Shown in pieces: positions 1 through 11,538 of a stretch of 64,000 nucleotides of DNA. The stretch is taken from contig JAGVVL010000022.1 in assembly GCA_018287875.1 (NCBI GenBank), positions 3,410,001 through 3,474,000 on the forward strand, read 5' to 3'. The notes beneath the pieces are model-generated. The model had not been told where the DNA came from and did no database searches. It worked only from the letters and a program-made list of their open reading frames with translations. The position numbers were made by a program, and so were the translations under genes. Each line of letters opens with the position of its first letter. Position 1 is the first letter of the stretch. The DNA is from Nigrospora sphaerica (Eukaryota; Ascomycota; Sordariomycetes; Amphisphaeriales; Apiosporaceae).

Positions 1-1716
1 AAACCGATAACCAATGTGAGGAAAGCCGCCCTCGGAAATCGAACCCCAATCATTTCCTGACAAGCCGTTATTTGATGTCCTTGCCTGCTTTTCTCCGGCA
101 GGTTGGCCATAGAGTTGATGAGAGCAATGGGAAAGGTCCCACTAGGTACATTGCTGTTTTGGTGCGTTGGCTGCCATGCCGTGTTGTGAACATGGTCAAA
201 GAGTCCGTAGTGGTGAAAGCACCATCGCCAAGTTGAATAAGACGTCAGCCTGCGGCCGAATATAGGCCCATGGACCGGCCCAAGGGAGAATACGGCGGGA
301 AAGAACTCAATCAGCCATGCTCGGCGATCGAGAGGCACAGCTGCGGCAGCGGTGCTTTAAGCGTCCGGTGTAGATCCACGGCCCTGCCGATGTCCTAAGT
401 CAATCGACCCATGCCGGATATTATGTGATTTGCTGCCGAGACCAATGAAAATAGAGTTGACAAAAAGAGGGCAACGGGCCTTGTCCGCATCCATCGTGAA
501 CTAAACAGAAAGAAGGCCTTGCGTCAACGGCACCATGGCGCACGTTGGGTGCCTCTCGTCGGTCCGTACTGATCTGCTCGGAGAGAGGGGCTTCGGTACA
601 CATGGGGAACACGAAAGGTGAAGCATGCCAGCCACCATCGTTGACGGTGTTGGATTCAAATCGTGGCAGCCGGGGTGCTCTGCGAAGACCGCGGGTACCG
701 TGGCCGCCCACCACCGAAATGACTAACCCTGGACCTCATGGCGCCGGCCACTCAGCACCGTCAGTATCGTGCCGAAAAGAGCGGCCATGAAAGCTTAGGG
801 CGCGGCTCTACCCGTGTTACGGCTAGATTGGATGTCGTGGGGGCCCTTGTCGTGTCCCTCGGCGTCTTGCGAACCCATCGCGGATGTGTCCCGCTACTCG
901 GTGTTGTCGTGATAATCGTCATCTAGTCGCGTGTTGAAAACGTGGGCAACAGGGCAACGGCCCGAAGCCATGCCTATGGCTCCTCGGGAGGACACGTGGC
1001 GTAGGATGAGCCCATGGAAGACGGATGTCCTCTTGAAGCTCGGGGCCTGTAATCGCACCGCAGGACAACCAGTTCCATACGTGTTTGGACTGGCTCGATT
1101 GTGTATTTGTCCAGACATGTGGTATAAAGCTACCCGGTAGGCGATGCTGCTGCATATTAAATTATGCTTACTGTACTTGTGTCGGCCAATGGGACGCGCT
1201 CACTGAGCAGGACCTGGCGGAGATATTCTGTAATTTCCATCTCCGGTCGCGACCCTGGCTACTTGTTCGTATTGGAAGTCGATGGAAACCACGGGGCCTG
1301 CAGACATGTTACCGCCGACAATTATAGGCGGGAAAGGGAACAATAGATCAACAAACCGGGGGTTTGCCCGCGGGGCGGGATTCTCAATTGAGGCGGAGTC
1401 GTCACTACCAAGACGCTCCGTGATTCAAGACGGGCTTTTGCCGGGCGGCCGTCGAGGAACAAGTGGGGCAGAGTCGGCACAAAGGTGCACAAGTGGGCAC
1501 AGCAGGCGCATCGGCCGTCGATGCAAGGGAGCACCTGCTTCGTACGGATGGCCAAGGCACCGAACCCTGCAGCTGTGCAACCGGCGCATCCGGAGCTTTC
1601 GTTTCCCCCGCTCCTCGGCTTTGAAGCGACACTCCCATGCCGCTCTTGGCCCAACGGTCTCATCTGTATTCTCCTTGCGCCCGGCATCAACTAACTTTGC
1701 TTGAGACAACCTGACA
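1..1716. other. Intergenic, no gene recognised
   Basis: Short open frames occur on both strands, but none shows a recognisable domain, a codon-use signal or a plausible intron model. The last part, up to 1716, is probably the promoter and 5' leader of the downstream Zn2Cys6 regulator. Confidence 0.5.
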
Positions 1717-4631
1717 ATGGAGCGAGAGAGAGCAAAGAGCGCAACCATTGCGAAGTGGGGCGCCGCCTGTGCTCCCTGCGCGGTAAGGACGCCGCCCCCT
1801 CCCCTTTCCCTCACCACGCAGAACAGCCTCGCGAGTGAATGAGTGCCTGCTGCGCTACTCTCGGCCCATGGGTTCGGGGCCTCAATGAACTCCGAAACTG
1901 TTATCTCAAACTATACAGGCGAACTAAAGTCATGGACCTCCGGTCGCTGCTTCGCTGCCAGTGACGCTTTGTTGCCTCGCCGCATGCGTCTATGTTTGCT
2001 CCGTCGCTGACCCGTCGTGTCGGAAACAGACGGCTAAGGCCAAGTGTCTACGATCCAACGACACTCCGGGATCAAAATGCGATAGGTACGGCCATTAGCC
2101 CCCCTCCCTTACAGGTACGGGAAGGAATCCCCCACAGGCCCCAAAACCCCCTTGTAATCTTCGTGGGGTGGGCTTTGGTGGTTTGGGCTTCAGCTCCCCG
2201 TCTTAGACGCCGAGGCCCGGCAGTGGCCGTATATCCACTCGAGAATTGACTCGGGAAGCTCACACTCCTTGCCACCTTAGATGCGAGCGGTTGCAGAAGG
2301 ACTGTGCCGGCCAAATCCACCGGCCCAGGAAAAAAAGGCAGACCAGGCCCTCGTAAGTGATCTGCCGTTTTCAAACCTCGTCCGGGGCGCCCCAGGCTTC
2401 AGCGGCACCGCAGTAACCCCTTTGTCTTGGCTTCCGTCCATCCGAGCCACGCAACAAGGCAGATCGTGGCATGAACCCCCGATATCTCTTGGGCGGTACA
2501 CTAATACGACCACGCCAGGAAAACAGCCCAGTTGGAGGAGCGTCTCAACAGCCTTGTTGATTTACTGAGGGCCTCCAACTCTGGACAATCCGTTCCTAGT
2601 TCTGCCTCTGACGGCGCATTCCATCATGGGTCGCCTTTCGAAGCGGGACCGAGGTCGTGCGTAGCCTCCCGTACCCACGCTCTTACACCTTGGCCCATCG
2701 CGAACTTCCGAGCAGGTACTAATAGCACACTTCCTACAGCTTGAGGAGACTCTCCGGGCCGGCAAGTTCCAAGTCGAGCCCTGCAACGGCCACCTCGAGC
2801 TACGAGCCCTCGGGCATCGTGCCCTCGGAGTACAATGAGCATGCGCCGCCGAGATGCGTCTGTCGCGCTCCGATGGCGCCCAGTTTTGAACCGGTGGAGC
2901 CAGACGAGGTCCTCTTGTCTACCTTTTTGACCAAACTCAGTCCCAACTTCCCCTTCGTTGTGCTGCGTCCCGGAACGTCCCTTGCCGAGTTGAGGGCAAC
3001 CAAGCCTTTTCTGTTCTCGGTCATACGCATGCTGGCCTCTGTTCGCCATACGGCCTCGATGCGGGCACAATACTACATTATCATTAAGCGCATTTCAGAG
3101 CAAACTTTCCTCCGGTCTGAAAGATCGTTGGAGTTGCTCCAAGGCGTTCTACTGGTTCTCGGCTGGTACCACCACCATTGCATGGTGCATACGCAGATGA
3201 ACAATCTTGCATCTCTGGCCCTCAGTCTTAGCTGGGATTTGGGCATCTGCCAGCCACCTGGGCTGTTGGAGAAAACTCGATTACTGGTTCTCAACCCCGA
3301 ACAGCCGTCGGAGAGGACCAACGAAGAAAGGAGGGCACTCTGCGGAACCTGGTATATGAACTCGACGATCGCGGTGGCGCATGGAAAACCCGAACGACCC
3401 AAATACACCCGTTACATCGCCCAGTGTGTCCGGGAACTCGAATCGGCCAAGGAATTCGACAGCGATCTCATCTTGGTGCAACTGATGAAGATCCAGAACC
3501 TGAATGATCGGATCCACCAGCTTCTCGACGACGAAAATCAAGAGGAGCACGTCGCCGGCGGCCCGCGGGCGCCCACGATGGCATACGTCAGTGCTTTCCA
3601 AGCCGACCTCGACAGGTTCAAGGCCCAAATACCGAGGCATCTGGAATCGAATAGTGGGCTACATCCGCCATCGTCCTGGACAACCTGTCACTAACTCCTT
3701 CCCAGGGTTAATCATGTTTCATGTCCGCTCAGCCGCGATGCGGTTGTGGGAGCCACCGAGGATGGACGCCGCTTTATTAGAAAACCTGTCCAAATCGTTC
3801 ACCTCACTTCCTACTGGAGGCCCGTCGACGCTTGATTTCTTATACAACTCACACAACGCTCTAAAGGAATGGTTCGAGTTTCTCCTATCTATCGATCCCG
3901 GAGAGTTTGCATATTTGAGCATGATCCCGTGTGCTCAACTCATAATAGCGGTGATTCTTTTGGCCCGCTGGACACGGCTGTCTTGTACCAACATCCCGCG
4001 TACCTACACCAACTCGGAGAGGATATACGACCCGAGCAGCGTGAATGGGGGTGGGACAAGGCTGGTGGCCGACTTGACTCTCCGGGATGCCGACCTAGCT
4101 GTCCCAGTCGCTGCCAAAACTCTCGGCTCGCTTATTCACTCGCAACCGGGTTTGCACCTCGACGTGGCAAGCCTTCTACGAAGGCTCATCCAGCTTTTCC
4201 AGCAAGCATCATCCGTGGTCGGAGGAAACGAGGGCCCCGGGCTGGGTTTCAATATATGGGACATTGCGGCCCACAAGATGGGGATCCTGCGCCTCAAGCT
4301 GGAGCGCTGGACGGAAATAGTGTCGACACTGGGGTCCGAGGGGCTCCTGGCGCGAAAGTCGCAGGCCGCGGGCGACAGCGAGGTGTCGAGCAGTGCCGAT
4401 GAGAGCTCCGACATGGCCGAGGCGGCGCCGCCGCCACGGCCCGGTCCCATGGAAGGCATCGAGATTGTGGACGCGAGCGCGATGCCGCCCAACCCGGACG
4501 CGTGGCAGTACAACAACAACGAGTTCGCCGACGACCTCTTTGACGGCCTCGGGCTCGACCAGAATTTCTTCTACGACGGGGGCGACTACGGCGCCACCCT
4601 CCTCAACAGCCTGCAACCTATCTTCCAATAG
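1717..4631 (+). CDS. Zn(II)2Cys6 fungal transcription factor
   Basis: Six-exon model: 1717-1782, 2030-2085, 2281-2352, 2519-2656, 2740-3653, 3706-4631, giving 723 aa in frame throughout. The N-terminal zinc cluster is assembled across exons 1-3 as CAPC, x6, C, x10, CDRC, x6, C, which is the exact binuclear-cluster spacing. A basic linker (RPRKKRQTRPSK) follows, then a leucine-rich dimerisation stretch (QLEERLNSLVDLL). The middle of the protein is the fungal-specific transcription factor domain (LSTFLTKLSPNFPFV). The C-terminus is acidic with aromatics (DDLFDGLGLDQNFF), typical of an activation region. Introns have clear branch sites (CTGAC at about 2004, ACTAAT at 2499, CACTAAC at 3689). The fourth donor (GTGCGT at 2657) is the least certain join. 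It is a nuclear regulator; target genes cannot be told from sequence. Confidence 0.85.
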
Positions 4632-7600
4632 CAGCATTTTCGCTTCTTGGAAGTAACGCGGACATTTGGACGGGGGTGGGAAGGGCGGGGTTTCATAGAA
4701 ATTTGCATAAAGGATCTATACCACGAGACTGTAGCGGAGCCATCCCCATGCAGATGGGATGGGGCGAACCGATAAACAACAACGCTCGGGTCTATCAGGA
4801 AATGCCGTCCTCCTCGTCTTAAATATTAGACGTACGCCACAGGCTACTGCAACTCTGCCGTGGCTTGCAGGCTTTGCTGCATGGGTAATGTGGCTGGAAT
4901 CTTTCAGTTAGCCGGTCTGTAAGTTGCGCCGCGGCCCAACTGGCAACTGGCATGAGTCGCGTCTGTTTTCTTTCTTTGTGGTCACAGAGAAACTGCAGAG
5001 GGAAGCACAGATGGTCCCGCAGGCCGAGGCTTCCACGGTGCCCCCAAAAGTTGCCGCCGCTCACGACGCCGCCACGAGCGGCGCGACGGCGTGGCTTGGC
5101 CGCTTGGGCCTAGCTGAGCGCCAAGCTGAAAGAAAAGACGGCGGCCAGCGATGGGACGGCGTGGCGGGCTTGTGAGGACCCCAGCATGAGCTGGAAGTGA
5201 TGGCATTTGACCATGCTCTTGCCCTCCTCTTCCCCATCTCACAACGCCAAGCCAGGGGTACGATTAGCGAAGGGGACCCCAGGGCGTTTCGCCGTCGGAC
5301 CCGGGGCGACGTGGCGACGAATAGCCGTCTCGAGCAGGCGCCGCGGGGAAGGGGAAACCGGCTTTCCACTCTCGATTTGCGACGGGCAAACGATCCGATC
5401 CATCCAATCGGGTCCCTTACCTCGTCCATACGCGTAGAACGAGAGCGCCCAATGGCTGGCAATGGTGTCCCAGTCAACACGCAGGGCCATGAAAGCTGAA
5501 CGGAGGGGTTCGTCGCAGAACAAGGGGGAAGGACCTCGGGGAAACTCTCCTTCGGGCCCGGTAAATGGTAGCGCGATTCCGGGTCCCTGGGTCTTCGACG
5601 GGGGCGATCTGTTGGATGGTACGTATTGCTTTAGATAAGAGGTACGCAAGTACTCCGATCATTGTACGGCTCTCGCTTAGGGATCATTCGCTCATGATAA
5701 GGTAACTACTTTAGTTGCTACTACTGAGACGGAGGCACGCTTCGTTGAGTCGCAATAGGGCCTCGGTCGTCATGATTACTTGGCTCATTGGCCACTAATT
5801 GGATTGATAAATGGAGAGCATGGAAGGGCCCGACCCAGGGAGGGCGGGTTGGCAAAAAAAGAGAGAGAAGATGCATCCATGAACCAGTGTGGAGGGCCCC
5901 AATTTGTTCCCGCTAGAAACCTCCCCACCCGGTGGGGTGGATTTGCCCAGCGTCTGGTCACTTGGGAGCAGGTGCCCAGTGCCCAAAGAAGACGGAATGA
6001 TTGGCATCCCCTTCCTCCCCTTTGCGTGGATGAGCTTGGGTACCGAGATCATCATCCATCATCGACTCCTCTCTTGCAGCTCTCGGAACCCGGTCTGGCT
6101 TCCGAAGCGGGTCAAGGGCAATCAATGCTTTTCCTGCCCCCTCCGATGTGTCCGCCGTCCACTGTACGAGATGCCGGATTGGGTATTAATGTACTGGGGC
6201 CCTGGGGCGTTCCAATACCGGCCGCCTCGGGACGCCATACTGCCCCCAATATGGTATACCTAGTGCCTAGCCTCGCGGCTTGAACTGCTTCAAAGCATGT
6301 ACTCTTCTCACATTTTGTTACCCTTTTCGTCCTTCCCACCGCTGCTAATTGCCCCGGCCCCACTGCCGTGAGCCCGCGAGCCCGCGACCTCGTTGGCGAA
6401 TCGGCTCTCGCGAACATTGGGTTGAAGCCCCCCTCCCCATCAAAAGGAAAAAAAAGGAAAAAGAAAAAAAGTCGGGACAATTTGACCGTCCAGCTGCCTG
6501 TCGGGGGCACCTGGTGCTCACGGGCGACAACCCTCGCGATACCGTCGTCGGGCTTCTTCCCAGGGCAAAGTAACCGTCGATAAAGCTTTAAGCATAAAGC
6601 CCGCCGACCCCGTATACGCACGAGGGAATTGCTTTCTCTGCTTCTTCCCCTATGAAGCGCGCCGAATCGACCCGGTCCCTCGGTTCTGCTGCCAGGGTGA
6701 TCAGGGCCCCATTTCCCTCGATGGGTCTGAGCTTCTCTGCCAATAGAAATGGTGCCGGACCACCATCTGACATCTCCCTCTGTCACGTCCCCGTACCTGT
6801 CGCCTGCCTCCTCCACAAATGGGGAGGGGCAATAAAGTTCCGTCGACCCGCGAGACGCCAGCCGCGCTTCCCCTCGGGGTCCTGGATCCTTCCCTTATGA
6901 CCGCCGCTGGGTCCGTTGGCCTGGCGCTGACTCTTCTGCCCCTCTGCCCCTGCGCGCCCAAGTACGGTGACGACGTGGTGGTGGTCGAGCGAACGCCGTT
7001 CAGACGCGACAAAGCTCGAAACCCCCCGCCCGGCTGTCCGTCCCCCCCTTACCCATGCAAACCTTCTGCAACGCTTCCTTTTAGCGAGGCGACAGGGTAG
7101 CATGGAAGCAGGAACGGCCAGTCATATGCCGGCACGCCTTTCTCAATACCGCCAGGCAAAAGAGTGGGCGGATTCCCAGGCCCCTGCCGAGATTCGGCTC
7201 TCGTCAATGTCTCTAGCTGTCGATCGCGAAGGCCCATGACTCGGGCTCGGGCTCTAGTTAGTCAGTAACCTAGCGACGGGGGTCGGTCGGTCGGGTCGGC
7301 CCACGATGTTTCCCTGCTACGTGAATAGACCACCTGAGCAACATCAGACCAGACACGTACCCCTTCCAAGATTTTCCAGCTCCCTGGGCGTAGGAGTTTC
7401 GTGGAAGGTCCCAGGGCGGCCAGGGGCCAACGGGATGAAGTCAGCGTTGCATGCATATGGCGACGTCCAGGCACACATAGCGATCGGGTCTCGGCATGGG
7501 TGCGTACGGCCAAGGCATGCAGAGAGTACACAGACCACAGGTATGCCCAACCCCGGTCCACTGACACTAGAGGTAGCGCGTTGGATATGTGTGTCGGGCT

Positions 7601-8000
7601 TAGTGTCTCCTCCCTCAGTCCGGGGGGAGGGACCATCAAGAGGATGGAGCTCTCAAAACGTGATATTTCAAATCGGGAAATCCCCTACCGTTAGTCTCGC
7701 ACTTCCCTCCGACAATTTGCCCTGGCTTCGGAGGGGGCACACAGGTCAGGAGTAGAAAAAGCCTCCAGGCCCGGCCGCGGATTTCATACCTGTTGTCCCA
7801 TGAACGAATGCTTCCGGTCTCGTACCTTTTTTCCTCCGTCCGACCACACACCATAAGACCGACCAGAGCCTCGGGAAGCATCCTTCCTTCCTGTTGATCC
7901 CGATTCGTCCCATCGCTATCGCATCTCGGCTTTTGTTCCGAGTGCTTGGGTTGCACCCATCGCCAAGACCGCCCAACCAACCCACGAAAGGCACAACACC
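4632..8000. other. Intergenic, no gene recognised
   Basis: 3.4 kb without a convincing coding region on either strand. There is a purine-rich A/G run around 6446-6472. The final few hundred bases are presumably the promoter of the beta-propeller gene that starts at 8001. Confidence 0.5.
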
Positions 8001-9005
8001 ATGGCAGTCAAAATCTGTCTCTTAACACAACTGCCGTCGGACGCCTGGTTCGAGGGCATGGTGGCGCGGCCCAGCGGCGACCTGCTGCTGGCGCGCGTCG
8101 ACCAGCCGCGGCTCTACTCTCTGAGCACGGCGGACCCCGAGGCCCAGCCGGAAGTGCTACACACGTTCCCCGAAGACATGTGCACCGGCGTCATTAACAT
8201 CTGCGAGCTGGCGGGGTGCCCGGACGAGTACATACTCCTCACGGGGCGGATGGACCTCGCGCAGGTGCAAGCCGACAACTTTGTCCTGTGGCGGGTCGCG
8301 CTCGACGGCTCGGGCGCGCGCGCGCCCGCCATCACCAAGGTGGCGGAGCTGCCGCAGGCGGGGCTGGCCCTCGACGTGGCGACGGCGTCGCCGCGGACGG
8401 TGCTCGTGTGCGACTCGCGGACGAGCAGCATCTACGCCGTCGACGTGGCAACGGGCACGAGCGCCGTCTTCCTGACGGACCCGCTGTTCGCGCCGGCGGG
8501 CGCCGACGACTTCTTCGGCATCAACACCATCCGCGTCGTGGGGGAGCACCTCTGGTTCACCAACAGCAGCCGCGGCCTCGTGGGGCGGGTGCCGGTACGG
8601 CGGCGGAACTACGACGGCGACGACGCCGGCTTGGCCGTCGCCGGCGCCGTCGAGGTGCTGGCGCACGACGTGCCCGACTGCGACGGCTTCTCGGTGGCGG
8701 CCGACGGCCGCGCCGCCTACACGGCCTCGCCATCCGAGGGCAAGCTCTGGGAGGTGGCCCTCGACGCCGACGGCCGCGCCGGCGCCACCACCACGGTGCT
8801 CGCCGACCAGCTCGTCCACCCCACGGCCGTGCAGCTGGTCCCCGCCGCCGCCGGCCCGCCCCGCCTCTACGCCGTCTGCTGCGGCCAGATCGAAGTCGGC
8901 TGGCTCGACGCCGACCGCGACCCCTGGGAGGACATCGCCGTCGGCCTCAAGGGCCTCACCACCACGGTCGAGGTTACCGAGGTCGTCGAGACGCGCGGCG
9001 CTTAG
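8001..9005 (+). CDS. SMP-30/gluconolactonase-like beta-propeller protein
   Basis: Single-exon 334-aa protein with the start ATG in a good context (CACCATGG). The sequence repeats short blades of the TolB/SMP-30 type: RPSGDLLLARVDQPRLYSL near residue 25, TVLVCDSRTSSIYAVDVATG near 135, DFFGINTIRV near 172 and GFSVAADGRAAYTAS near 230. This order matches the fungal SMP-30/gluconolactonase/LRE-like family of six-bladed propellers. No signal peptide is evident, so a cytosolic location is likely. Members often accompany oxidative or secondary-metabolism genes, but no such cluster is seen here. The reaction is unknown; lactone hydrolysis is only a family-level guess. Confidence 0.75.
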   Translation: MAVKICLLTQLPSDAWFEGMVARPSGDLLLARVDQPRLYSLSTADPEAQPEVLHTFPEDMCTGVINICELAGCPDEYILLTGRMDLAQVQADNFVLWRVALDGSGARAPAITKVAELPQAGLALDVATASPRTVLVCDSRTSSIYAVDVATGTSAVFLTDPLFAPAGADDFFGINTIRVVGEHLWFTNSSRGLVGRVPVRRRNYDGDDAGLAVAGAVEVLAHDVPDCDGFSVAADGRAAYTASPSEGKLWEVALDADGRAGATTTVLADQLVHPTAVQLVPAAAGPPRLYAVCCGQIEVGWLDADRDPWEDIAVGLKGLTTTVEVTEVVETRGA

Positions 9006-9752
9006 GGGGAAGGGGGAATAGGATCTTTTTCCGTCACGGCATACGGAGTACAGCGTCACAAAGGACTCGAGCTTGTTTTGGGGGGAGTTGGGTCGTTTAC
9101 AACAGTACAGGCGGGACCATGATACCAGCTGCCCTAACCATTATTGGGCCATTTTGCAACGGTGGTTTTGCTTTCCAGGGCGGTTGGATAGTGTTGCGTT
9201 ATGGGACTTTGGGATATTTAGCCTTGTTTGTTCCTTATATGGCGGGAGTTCCGGTCGGTACGGCAGATACCATATACGTGTATATTTCACGGTGTCCTAG
9301 GTGTGCACCTTACTACCTACTTTACTAGGCAACAAGTCTTTGGACAACCTTCATTTATTCCGGAGTCTAGTAATACTGTTGTCTCCTCAGGGAGGTAGTT
9401 GTCTGTAAGACTGCGTGTCCCGGCGAAAGTCATCCTCCCTTTCCCCCTGGGTGACCACGTCACCATTTCGACGACTGCTGGGCCCGGTCGTTGTTAACGG
9501 AGGGGGGCGTCTTCCCGAAGCGGGTGGCGGCGTGGAGGCCGGGGGATTCGGCGCGGCGGAGGCCGAGGACGGGGGGCGTTGGCGGGGCGGCGGGCGACGG
9601 CGCGCAGGGCCCCGGGGGACGACGGGGCGGCAGGGCGTCCAGGCAGGGCCCGCGCACGGCCCCGGGAAGGCCCGCGTACGCCCCGCTCGGCCGCCCACGG
9701 CGCCGGTTCCCGCTGCCGCCCGCCGGAACGTCCGCGTGTACACCCGCAGCAG
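9006..9752. other. Intergenic, no gene recognised
   Basis: 3' flank of the beta-propeller gene followed by a GC-rich stretch (about 9480-9740) that opens long frames on both strands through base composition alone. No domain recognised. Confidence 0.4.
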
Positions 9753-10361
9753 CTAGCCCTTCCAGTCCACCGCGCGGTCGACCGTCCGCTCGGCCCCCAG
9801 TAGCATGTCCTCGCTCTGCGGGGGCAACTTTGCCGTACGTGTTCCGAAGAAGCGTTTCGGCCTTCTTGTGCGCAATGGACCTCACCATAACCATATCTGC
9901 GGCAGTGGACACCGAGGCCCCGTGCAACACGTCGTTGGCGTTGTCCCCCCAAGTCTTTGATGGCGGTTCCATCGCTGCTGAGCATCAGATGGGCGTCTCT
10001 CGCACATAGGTGTTGCAAGAACCAAAAACGGCGCATCTGCCCCCTGTAACGCGAGCTCCAACGTAGTGGTCTTGTTGGCATGTTCATTTGGCAAGCCAAA
10101 GCCAATGTGTTCACCGGACGCCTGTGCCATCCAATCACGGAGCTTGTGGGATCGATAAAGGTTGATCTGGCTAGGTATGAGCTCATCAAGCTCACTGAAC
10201 ACCCTAGCCGCCTCTTCTTTACCGTATATGGGAGTCCTGTACGCCGTGCCATCCGCGCCTCCCTACGTCATGTACGACTTGTTAATCTCTCGGGGGTTGG
10301 ACAGTCGGGCACCGACAGCTGCTCTCAATACCTCGAGGCTCTTGCCATCCAGGCTGCCCAT
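9753..10361 (-). pseudogene. Decayed gene remnant of unknown family
   Basis: On the minus strand from 10361 an ATG-led frame starts MGSLDGKSLEVLRAAVGARL and soon meets a stop. The same frame then resumes with coding-like sequence (ARVFSELDELIPSQINLYRS, then HIGFGLPNEHANKTTTLELA). Further on, protein-like sequence continues only by changing frame (DNANDVLHGASVSTAADMVM, then LLGAERTVDRAVDWKG and a stop at 9753). The pattern suggests a real gene broken by frameshifts or stops, although an unmodelled intron could explain one of the shifts. I do not recognise the family. It lies just outside the left inverted repeat at 10692. Confidence 0.3.
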
Positions 10362-10691
10362 CTTGAGTCGCGGGATGTAGTAGCGAGATCGCCTCGGTCT
10401 ACATTGCCAAGCGGTGCTGCAACCGGCCGTGCTAAGCTTTTTTATCTTGACCTTTCGGATCTGAGCGTAGGGTCAAGCTCGCGCTTCAGCGCGGTAATTT
10501 CATTTGTCAATAAATTCCGATACAAGGTGTTCGGGGTCTTTGTGGTAGGGGATAGAAAGGAGAACTTCGTTGCGTTCAATGCTACTATGATGGTTTGGCT
10601 GAGTTCTCGAATTCGCGCTTGCCGACCCTATGTACCCTTTGTTAATATTACCGAAACGCATCACATAGGAAGATATAATGCAGGTCATGTA

Positions 10692-11081
10692 CAGTAGGTA
10701 ACGAAATCGGCCTCCTATGTGCGCAGCAAGGGGGCAGACTCTCCGCTTGGGCCACTTCTATTTTTGGATCGTATACTGTGTTCCTTAAATGCTGACCGAC
10801 TGTGTCATCAAGTCACCCTGTCAACCTTGGTAGGTACCTATCAGCACCCTTTGTACTCGTTGCTAGGCCAAATCCGTTCTACCATAAGCAGTAAGGTAGC
10901 GTAGTCTCATCCCATGACTTGCATCCATATAAAAGCCTGGCTATTCACGATATGATGGCTTCGTAAATGACCCTAGATAATATTCTTAATTCCTGGTCCC
11001 TCAGTTGTCTATCCACTTGGACGTGTTTGACCATTGGCCTTAGTTGGCCCCAGTCTAGCGGGAGATCGTCAAGACCACCTC
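10692..11081 (+). repeat. Left arm of inverted repeat
   Basis: Matches the reverse complement of 19768-20146. The first 42 bases are identical. Most later differences in the first 150 bp are G/A or C/T transitions, with occasional transversions and one-base indels. Weaker homology continues to about 11327, where TTCTAGAAGTTTCT is again shared with the right arm. No coding function is visible in the arm. Confidence 0.85.
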
Positions 11082-11538
11082 CGTAGCCCTAGTGCAGACC
11101 CGCTGAATCCGCGGGCTGTGTGGCGTACAAGGATGTGGCTTGCCTACCCCGCCGACAGAGCTGTCCAGCGTTAGAACGCGACCGTCTGCAATCACTGAGC
11201 GCATCCGTTGTTGGCCTTCATCAACCAACACCCTGGGCAGGTACGATCCATTTTCGGATCACGTCCATATCCAGACCATGTCAGTCAAGGTTCTTGACTG
11301 GCTTTCTAGAAGTTTCTACATTCCAGTGCAAGTCTTTCATTCCAGTGAAGATGAGTCACACGCTGGATCCGATTGCGACTATCGCGCTGTTTGCCGCCAT
11401 GGGTCTGTCAGGTCGCCACCTTCTTTTTCCCCATGCCCTAAAATGGACCGCCACGTTAGCCCTCAGGATAGCTTCCTAGACGAATCTAACTCATGGTATC
11501 ACGAACCGGTTGAGCCGTCTTCGTTGCCCTAGATAGAG

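Noticed and set aside
8157..9059. 300-aa minus-strand frame opposite the beta-propeller gene
   Set aside because: Low-complexity Arg/Gly/Ala/Val product caused by GC-rich third positions of the plus-strand gene.
9491..10252. Long overlapping frames on both strands in the GC-rich stretch
   Set aside because: Composition-driven and without domain content, apart from the separate minus-strand remnant described.
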